Below are positions 58,449-64,000 of a stretch of DNA of 64,000 nucleotides, in pieces; position 1 is the stretch's first letter, and each line of letters begins with the position of its first letter. This DNA is from Halogeometricum rufum (GTDB taxonomy: Archaea > Halobacteriota > Halobacteria > Halobacteriales > Haloferacaceae), in contig NZ_FOYT01000002.1 in NCBI RefSeq assembly GCF_900112175.1, positions 372,001-436,000 on the forward strand, in the 5' to 3' direction. Position numbers and translations under genes: made by a program. Under the pieces are notes generated by a model. The model saw only the letters and a list, made by a program, of their open reading frames with translations. It was not told where the DNA came from and did no database searches.

Positions 58449-59852
58449 ATGACCGAACAGACGCCGTCGGCTTCGACGCGAGGACAGGCGGAGTCGATAG
58501 GCGTCGTCCTCCTCCTCGGCGTCGTCGTCGTGAGCGTGAGTGCGTTCGGGGTGTTCTACCTCTCGGACGGGTTCGACGGCGCGAACGCCGGCGGGGCCGG
58601 CGGCGCGTCCGGCACGTCGGTGAACCTCGTCGGCGACGTCTCCCGCGAGACGCTGGAACTCTCGCACGCCGGGGGTCGGCCGCTACCGACGGCGCACCTC
58701 CGCGTCCTCGTGCAGAACGACTCCGGGGGAGCCGAGTACGCGTTCGACCCCGGACTGATGGTCGACGGCGACGGCGACGACGCGTTCGAGGCGGGCGAGA
58801 CGTGGCGACTGGACTGGCGTCGGACCGTCGGCGAGGAACTGACCGTCCGCGTGGTGGACGCGGAGCGAAACGCCGTGCTGTTCACCGAGTCGGTGACCGT
58901 CTCGGGGACGCCGACGCCGGGGGCCGACAACCCCGCCCGCGGCGAGACGCCGACGGCGACGGAGACGGGGACGCCGGTCGGGACGGCGACGCGGACGCCC
59001 GACGACGACGGCCCGCCCTCGGCCGTCGCCCGCGGCGGGTCCGTCGAGGGGCGGGCGGGCGAGTCGCTGACGCTCGACGGCTCGGACACGACCGACCCCG
59101 ACGGCGACGACCTGACGTACGAGTGGCGGATAACCGACGGCGACGGACTCTCGCCGGACGCCGCGCGAATCGTGGACGACTCGCCGGCCACGCCGAACGC
59201 GACGTTCGAGGTTCGCGAGAACGTGACCGACCGGACGTACGAACTCCGCGTGCGCCTCGTCGTCTCCGACGGGAGCGACACGGTACGCGACGGCGCGACG
59301 GTCACCGTCGAGAAGTACAACCGACCGCCGAACGCCGACGCGGGCGACGACAGCGAGATGGGTCTCGGGGACGGCGAGCGAGAGTCGCTCGACGCGGCGG
59401 CGACGCGGGCGAGCGAACTCGACTTCGGTCCCACCGCCGGCCGCGACGGGACGCTCGGAGCCGGTGCCGACGCCGAGACGCGGCGGTTCGACCGGCGTCA
59501 CGCTCTCGCCGGCGGCGTCGTCGGGTCGCTGACGCTCGACGGGTCGGGGAGCTCCGACCCCGACGGCGACGACCTGACGTACGAGTGGGAAGTCGTCGAC
59601 GACGACGGACTCGGCGGCGGCCTCGAACTGACCGACGCCGACAGCGTCCGGCCGACGCTCAGGCTCACCGACGTCGTCACCGACCGCGACCGGGAGGTGA
59701 CCGTCCGACTCACCGTCACCGACGACGACGGGGCCACCGACACCGACGCGGTGAACGTGAGCGTCGCGCCCGTCGACCCGAACGACGCGCCCGCCGGCGG
59801 GTGGCCGGGGTGGCTGGAGTGGTTGCTCCGCCTGCTGTTCGGGTGGCTCTGA
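58449..59852 (+). CDS. Pilin-anchored exported protein with two PKD-like domains
   Basis: A 467-residue protein starting with a pilin-type N-terminus (RGQAESIGVVLLLGVVVVSV), a beta-rich domain (VNLVGDVSRETLELSHAGGR) and a Pro/Thr linker, then two PKD domains (about residues 195-298 and 345-440): each has DGDDLTYEW, and the second ends VTVRLTVTDDDGATDTDAVN. The C-terminus PAGGWPGWLEWLLRLLFGWL is a short Trp-rich amphipathic helix, not a usual sorting signal. It lies 69 bp downstream of the other pilin-like gene in the same direction. Confidence 0.8.
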   Translation: MTEQTPSASTRGQAESIGVVLLLGVVVVSVSAFGVFYLSDGFDGANAGGAGGASGTSVNLVGDVSRETLELSHAGGRPLPTAHLRVLVQNDSGGAEYAFDPGLMVDGDGDDAFEAGETWRLDWRRTVGEELTVRVVDAERNAVLFTESVTVSGTPTPGADNPARGETPTATETGTPVGTATRTPDDDGPPSAVARGGSVEGRAGESLTLDGSDTTDPDGDDLTYEWRITDGDGLSPDAARIVDDSPATPNATFEVRENVTDRTYELRVRLVVSDGSDTVRDGATVTVEKYNRPPNADAGDDSEMGLGDGERESLDAAATRASELDFGPTAGRDGTLGAGADAETRRFDRRHALAGGVVGSLTLDGSGSSDPDGDDLTYEWEVVDDDGLGGGLELTDADSVRPTLRLTDVVTDRDREVTVRLTVTDDDGATDTDAVNVSVAPVDPNDAPAGGWPGWLEWLLRLLFGWL

Positions 59853-59962
59853 GTCGGTGACGCTGCGGCGGGGGTCGCGCGTCGCCCGCCCGCGTTCGTT
59901 TCGACACCTGACGTAACACCTCATCGACAAACCCATATGGCCGGGCTTCGGAGAGGGGACGT

Positions 59963-61300
59963 ATGACAGCCGTCGGCATCGACGCCATCGAGATTTGGAC
60001 GGGGAAACTCAGACTCGACCTGCCGAACACCTTCGCGCCGGAGAAGGGCGAGGACCCCGAGAAGTACACGAAGGGGCTGGGTCTGGCATCGTCGTCGTTC
60101 CCGGACGTCTACGAGGACATCGTCACGATGGGAGCGAACGCGGCGAAGCGTCTGATGGACCGCGAGGGCCTCGCGCCCGACGACATCGGCCGCATCGACG
60201 TGGCGACGGAGTCCGCGTTCGACAACTCCAAACCCGTCTCGACGTACATCGCGGGGTGTCTCGAACAGGTGTACGACGGCGACTTCCACCACGCGAACAA
60301 GGGCGAACGCAAGTTCGCCTGCCTGTCGGGGACGCAGAGCATCGACGACGCGTACAACTGGATCAAGGCGGGCCGGCACCGCGGCCGCGCCGCACTCGTC
60401 ATCGCCACGGACACCGCCCTGTACGAACGCGGTGACCCCGGCGAGGCGACGCAGGGCGCGGGCGCCGTCGCCATGCTCATCACGGAGAACCCGTCCATCG
60501 TCGAACTCTCGACCGAACAGGGCTACGGGAGCGCCGACGAGACGGACTTCCTGAAGCCGAACCAGCAGTTCCCCAGCGTGGACGGCAAGCGGTCGGTGCA
60601 GGTGTACCTCGCGCGGATGCGCGAGGCCCTCGAGGACTACGAGTCCGTCGCGGGCGACACCCACCCCGACGACTTCGAGTACATCCCGTTCCACACGCCG
60701 TTCCCCGGCATGGTCCGGAAGGCGGCCGTCCTCGGCTTCCGACACATGACGCGCGACACCGACGTCGAGGACGAACTCGCCGACGAAATCGGGATGCAAC
60801 CCCGCGAGAGCGAGTACGACACGTGGGACGACTACGAGGAGGCCATCCGCGCCTACATGGACGACCTGAAGGAGACCGAGCAGTACCGCGAGTGGTACGC
60901 CACCACCATCGAACCGACGCTCTCCATCTCGCGGAACGTCGGCAACTGGTACACCGGGTCGGTCCACATCGCTCGCCTGTCCGCCCTGCGTGACGCCCTC
61001 GAACGCGGCGACGAGTTGGCGGGCAAGCGGATGCTCGTCGGGTCGTACGGTTCCGGCGCGCAGGCCGAGATTCACGCCGAGACCATCGTCGACGGGTGGG
61101 CCGAACACGTCGAGGCCATCGACGTGGACGGGCAACTCGACCGGCGGCAGGACATCACGTACGACGAGTACGAACTCATCCACGACGTCCACAACCACGC
61201 CAAAGAGGTGGACGTCGAGGAGTTCACCGCTCCCGAATCGGAGTTCGTCTTCACGGGCTGGGGTCGGATGAACGAACGCCGGTACGACTACGTCGAGTAG
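59963..61300 (+). CDS. hmgB: Hydroxymethylglutaryl-CoA synthase
   Basis: A 445-residue HMG-CoA synthase that condenses acetyl-CoA with acetoacetyl-CoA in the mevalonate route to archaeal lipids and carotenoids. Catalytic residues are visible: E83 in VATESAFDNSK, the nucleophile C120 in KFACLSGTQSIDDAY, and H244 in PFHTPFPGMVRKA. The length and the C-terminus FTGWGRMNERRY match the haloarchaeal enzymes, which are longer than most bacterial ones. It is monocistronic, 110 bp after the pilin-like genes. Confidence 0.95.
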   Translation: MTAVGIDAIEIWTGKLRLDLPNTFAPEKGEDPEKYTKGLGLASSSFPDVYEDIVTMGANAAKRLMDREGLAPDDIGRIDVATESAFDNSKPVSTYIAGCLEQVYDGDFHHANKGERKFACLSGTQSIDDAYNWIKAGRHRGRAALVIATDTALYERGDPGEATQGAGAVAMLITENPSIVELSTEQGYGSADETDFLKPNQQFPSVDGKRSVQVYLARMREALEDYESVAGDTHPDDFEYIPFHTPFPGMVRKAAVLGFRHMTRDTDVEDELADEIGMQPRESEYDTWDDYEEAIRAYMDDLKETEQYREWYATTIEPTLSISRNVGNWYTGSVHIARLSALRDALERGDELAGKRMLVGSYGSGAQAEIHAETIVDGWAEHVEAIDVDGQLDRRQDITYDEYELIHDVHNHAKEVDVEEFTAPESEFVFTGWGRMNERRYDYVE

Positions 61301-61433
61301 CGGACTCCGTCCGCCCGAACGCCGTCGCCGACGGGCGAAGCGAGTCGATGCAGGACGGCCAGCGACCACGTGGGCGCGGCGACGGAGCGGCCGCCAACCA
61401 TAAATTCATCACGATTCTTAATCCGGGTGGCAC

Positions 61434-61733
61434 GTGACCGGTGACACTCGTGTCGACGCGTCCGCCACGGAGGCAACGGCGGACGACGGGCAGTCGGACG
61501 AATCGCGCGTCAAGAGTGCCGTCCGCGACGTCGCGCGGCACTGGCAGGCGGCAGCGTTCGGACTCGGCAGCCTCGCGGTGGCGTACTGGGCCGCGTTCGT
61601 GAACCCAGCGATGTCGCCGAAGTGGTACGTCCCCATCATGCTGGTGTACCTCGGCATCGCCGTCGGGTACATCTACGTCGTCGAGGAGACGAAGCTGAGT
61701 TTCGGGACGTCCGCAGGGACGGAGTCCACGTAG
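61434..61733 (+). CDS. Two-helix membrane protein, uncharacterised
   Basis: A 99-residue protein with an acidic N-terminus of about 35 residues, two membrane helices (QAAAFGLGSLAVAYWAAFVN and YVPIMLVYLGIAVGYIYVVE) and a short hydrophilic tail. It starts with GTG at 61434 (or 61440). A TATA-like CCATAAATTC lies about 35 bases upstream. It is convergent with the small winged-helix regulator. No family is recognised. Confidence 0.72.
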   Translation: MTGDTRVDASATEATADDGQSDESRVKSAVRDVARHWQAAAFGLGSLAVAYWAAFVNPAMSPKWYVPIMLVYLGIAVGYIYVVEETKLSFGTSAGTEST

Positions 61734-61748
61734 GGACGGCCGTCCCCG

Positions 61749-62066
61749 TCACCCGTCGTCGGCGACGGGCGAACAGCGGTCGAGTTCGACCGTGACGCCG
61801 TCGCCGTCGACGCCGAACGTCATCTCTTCGACCCGGCAGGCGTACGCCGCGTAGTGGTTGCCGTCGGCGTCGTAACAGGCCTCCTTCTCGACCAACTCGT
61901 GCCGTTCGAGTTCCTCCAACCGCCGGTAGACGGTCGGCTTCGACACGTCGCACCGGCCCGCGAGTTCGCTGGCCGAACGCGAGTCGTCGCTCGTGTGGAC
62001 GAGTATCTCGCGCGCGAGTTCGTTTCCGAGCAGTTCGAACAGTTCGTCGGCGCCCCGGCGTGACAC
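61749..62066 (-). CDS. Small winged-helix regulator (ArsR-like)
   Basis: A 105-residue DNA-binding protein. LFELLGNELAREILVHTSDD begins the winged helix, the recognition helix is in CDVSKPTVYRRLEELERHEL, and the wing is CYDADGNHYAAYACRVEEMT. It is similar in design to the regulator at 29990 but lacks a membrane-protein partner. The GTG at 62066 gives a typical N-terminus (SRRGADELFELL); a TTG at 62093 would add nine residues. It lies just downstream of the HTH/sensor gene on the same strand. Confidence 0.85.
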   Translation of the reverse strand: MSRRGADELFELLGNELAREILVHTSDDSRSASELAGRCDVSKPTVYRRLEELERHELVEKEACYDADGNHYAAYACRVEEMTFGVDGDGVTVELDRCSPVADDG

Positions 62067-62109
62067 GGAGCCACACACGGCGGTCGGGGACAAGAATCCG
62101 GTGGCCGTC

Positions 62110-62817
62110 TCAGGGAAGCGCGCGCAGGTCGTCGAGCATCTCGTCCAAGTCGCGGTTCGAGATGGCGAGCGAGAAGCCGTCGATGCTGGCGAGGGCGGGG
62201 GCGTGTTCCCACAGGTCGTCCTCCGTCAGGCCGTGGAGGACGACGGCGTTCGGCGTCGGGTTGACGACGCGCATCGCCACGAGGGGGGACTCGCCGCGAC
62301 TGACGCCCGTGAAGACGAGCGCGCGACTCGTGGACTGCCCGTAGAGGCGGTAGAACTCCTCGGACGACAGGCGCGTGATGGCCTGGATGCTGTTGATGAC
62401 GGTGTGCCCGCTCACGTGGTCGTGGTCGCCGCGGACGAGTTCCGTCGCGTCCATCGCCTCGTACAGGCGTTCGAGGGGGACCGATGTGGCGTACTCCCGC
62501 AGGTCCTGGACGATGTCGCTCTCGAACCCCGCGGAGATGACGCGAGCGTACTGCCGGATGCGACTGCCGCCGCGCGACTGGTCGATGTCGAGGAGGGCCT
62601 CGACCATCCGGCGGACGACGCCGATGCCGGGGCTCTCGCGCCGTCCGCTCTCGTAGTCGGAGATGACCGACGACGACACGTCCAACTCCTCGGCCAGCGC
62701 CGTCTGCGAGATGTCGAAGTCCGTCCGCCACTTGCGGAGGGTCGCGCCCGCGTCGTCGCTCAGCGTTATCTCACCGGCGATACGTCGTGCGAGTTCGTCG
62801 CGCGGAACCTCGCTCAT
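62110..62817 (-). CDS. XRE-type HTH transcriptional regulator with C-terminal sensor domain
   Basis: A 235-residue regulator. The Cro/C1-type HTH spans about residues 26-70: LRKWRTDFDISQTALAEELD, VSSSVISDYESGRRESPGIG. The rest is an alpha/beta domain (AITRLSSEEFYRLYGQSTSR, VFTGVSRGESPLVAMRVVNP) found in a conserved euryarchaeal regulator group (COG1709-like). It is the upstream gene of a same-strand pair with the small winged-helix regulator (43 bp gap). The regulated genes are unknown. Confidence 0.9.
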   Translation of the reverse strand: MSEVPRDELARRIAGEITLSDDAGATLRKWRTDFDISQTALAEELDVSSSVISDYESGRRESPGIGVVRRMVEALLDIDQSRGGSRIRQYARVISAGFESDIVQDLREYATSVPLERLYEAMDATELVRGDHDHVSGHTVINSIQAITRLSSEEFYRLYGQSTSRALVFTGVSRGESPLVAMRVVNPTPNAVVLHGLTEDDLWEHAPALASIDGFSLAISNRDLDEMLDDLRALP

Positions 62818-62986
62818 CGAGCGTCACCCGCGCCCCGTCCGTCCCGGTGCATACGGTGCGACGTGTGCGACTCGGGCGCAAAAGGGTATCGAAAATCGGG
62901 TTCGACGAACGACGATGTGTCGGCGACGGTCCGAAGTCGGTCACCCGAGGCGAACGTTCAAGAGGGAGAGCGCGTCACTCTCCCCC

Positions 62987-63652
62987 ATGCCGTCGACCGT
63001 CGTCCACCTCGCACTCGGTGGACTCATCGGTGCCGCCCTCCTCGGCGCGGAGTTCGACCGGCGGAGCCTCCTCGTCGTGTTCGCGTTCACCGCGCTTCCG
63101 GACCTCGACGTGCTGGCGGAACCCCTCCTGCCGGGTGCGCACCGGTCGCTGGGGCACACGTTCGTCCTGCCGGCCGTCCTGTTCGCTCTCCTCCTCTGGG
63201 ACGCGCGTCGCGGCGCGGCGTCGGCCCTCCGGCGGCGGTTCGGCGTGCGCGGCGTGAAACTGGCGTGGGTGGGGGCGTTCTGCCTCCTCGCCGCGGGCAT
63301 CGTCCCGGACCTCCTCGTCGGCGGCGTGAACGCCTTCTACCCCCTCCACGACCGGTTCTACACGGTCGACGGCCGACTGCTCTACTCGACGGACCGGGGC
63401 TGGGTCCAGACGCTCGTGGACCTCTCGCCGCCGGAGCCGAAACCGGCCCGGACGACGGACAACTTCCAGTTCCGGACGGTGCTGGACGCCGCGCCGACGC
63501 GGGGCGTCGAACCGGCCCCCGAGGAGGCGCGCGTCGAACGCGTCTTCCCCGTCGCCATGACCGGCTTCCGGTTCGGTATCGTCCTCCTCTCCGCCGTCGT
63601 GGTGAGCGTGCGACTGGCCGGCGACCGGTTCGCGGGTCTGTTCGAGGCGTGA
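62987..63652 (+). CDS. Membrane-bound metal-dependent hydrolase, DUF457/YdjM type
   Basis: A 221-residue membrane protein with the DUF457 opening MPSTVVHLALGGLIGAALLG, where the His binds metal, followed by ALPDLDVLAEPLLPGAHRSL with the conserved PDxD and HR, and GHTFVLPAVLFALLLW. Four or five helices are predicted. Members (YdjM/LexA-regulated hydrolase type, phospholipase-C-like metal site) are annotated as metal-dependent hydrolases without known substrate. ATG at 62987 fits the family start. Confidence 0.88.
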   Translation: MPSTVVHLALGGLIGAALLGAEFDRRSLLVVFAFTALPDLDVLAEPLLPGAHRSLGHTFVLPAVLFALLLWDARRGAASALRRRFGVRGVKLAWVGAFCLLAAGIVPDLLVGGVNAFYPLHDRFYTVDGRLLYSTDRGWVQTLVDLSPPEPKPARTTDNFQFRTVLDAAPTRGVEPAPEEARVERVFPVAMTGFRFGIVLLSAVVVSVRLAGDRFAGLFEA

Positions 63653-63721
63653 GTCGGTCCGAACGAGACGGGCCGCCCTCGCACCGGGGCGTTCATGGCC
63701 GACGGCGTCGACGGACGAACG

Positions 63722-64000
63722 ATGACCGACGCGACGATACGACCGTACGAACCGGAGGACGCCGACGACCTGTGGGCCCTGAAGCGCGGCTTCGAACTCG
63801 GCATCGGGGCGAACACCGGCGGCGAGGACAAGGGCGAGACGTACGAGGAGAAACTCGACGACGACTACCGGACCCGGTGGCTGGCGTGGGTCGACCGCTG
63901 CGTCGACGAGGACGAGACGTGCGTCGCCGTCGCGGCGACGGCCGACGGACTCGTCGGCTACGCGTTCGTCCTGCCCGAGTCGCTGGCGTTCGTCTGGGAC
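63722..64000 (+). CDS. GNAT-family N-acetyltransferase, 3' end cut by the window
   Basis: The first 93 residues of a Gcn5-related acetyltransferase: TDATIRPYEPEDADDLWALK is the usual strand 1-helix 1 start, and [20 protein letters not shown] is strand 2-strand 3-4 before the acetyl-CoA loop, which lies outside the window. An insertion (GANTGGEDKGETYEEKLDDD) separates helices 1 and 2. An in-frame ATG at 63695 would add nine residues. The substrate is unknown. Confidence 0.85.
   Translation, partial: MTDATIRPYEPEDADDLWALKRGFELGIGANTGGEDKGETYEEKLDDDYRTRWLAWVDRCVDEDETCVAVAATADGLVGYAFVLPESLAFVWD

Overview
The window is a piece of a haloarchaeal chromosome, most likely from the Haloferacales. The evidence is high GC, acidic proteins, Tat-dependent lipoproteins, a PGF-CTERM surface protein, archaeal pilin N-termini, TATA boxes just upstream of start codons (leaderless transcripts), small haloarchaea-only families, and an archaeal EF-1 alpha and HMG-CoA synthase. 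Family names come from memory of the sequences; no search was run.

Layout. 1-7 kb: end of an HFX_2341-type regulator, a P19-like iron-protein cluster, a nucleoside-type deaminase, a CTAG-type DNA methyltransferase and small conserved proteins. 7-10.5 kb: a small accessory patch (56-aa membrane protein, decayed flavodoxin, cupin, DUF4386-like protein) ending at tRNA-Val(CAC), whose 3' end is duplicated 132 bp away. 10.5-31.9 kb: core genes, including cobalamin adenosyltransferase with glutaredoxin, a 1,614-aa surface protein, a thioesterase, a DICT-domain protein, a dehydrogenase, an aminotransferase, a TIGR00341 protein, a pilin-like protein, the full glycine cleavage operon gcvT-gcvH-gcvPA-gcvPB and a regulator/membrane-protein pair.

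31.9-39.4 kb is a lower-GC accessory island. Short genes or gene pairs are separated by diverged copies of one repeat (core close to GTGCTGAATACAGAGCGCGA), all pointing the same way, with an inverted copy at the right edge. Contents: a zinc-ribbon regulator, an uncharacterised protein, a YCII-like protein, a translationally chained pair of ATP-grasp-like proteins (one with complete catalytic residues, one degenerate), a membrane protein, an HTH/PemK toxin-antitoxin pair and a Tat lipoprotein. The ATP-grasp operon and the cassette-like arrangement are the best candidates for something undescribed.

39.5-46 kb: an acyl-CoA synthetase, a berberine-bridge-type FAD oxidase, a SnoaL-like protein and two FilR1-type regulators suggest a small catabolic or secondary-metabolite module, followed by about 0.9 kb of decayed sequence. 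46-64 kb: core genes again (EamA transporter, HflX, Nudix, a free-standing EF-1 alpha, YihY, a DsbA-like lipoprotein with a CxxC membrane partner, NYN and TatD proteins, DUF2150, two pilin-like exported proteins, HMG-CoA synthase, two regulators, a DUF457 membrane protein and a truncated GNAT acetyltransferase).
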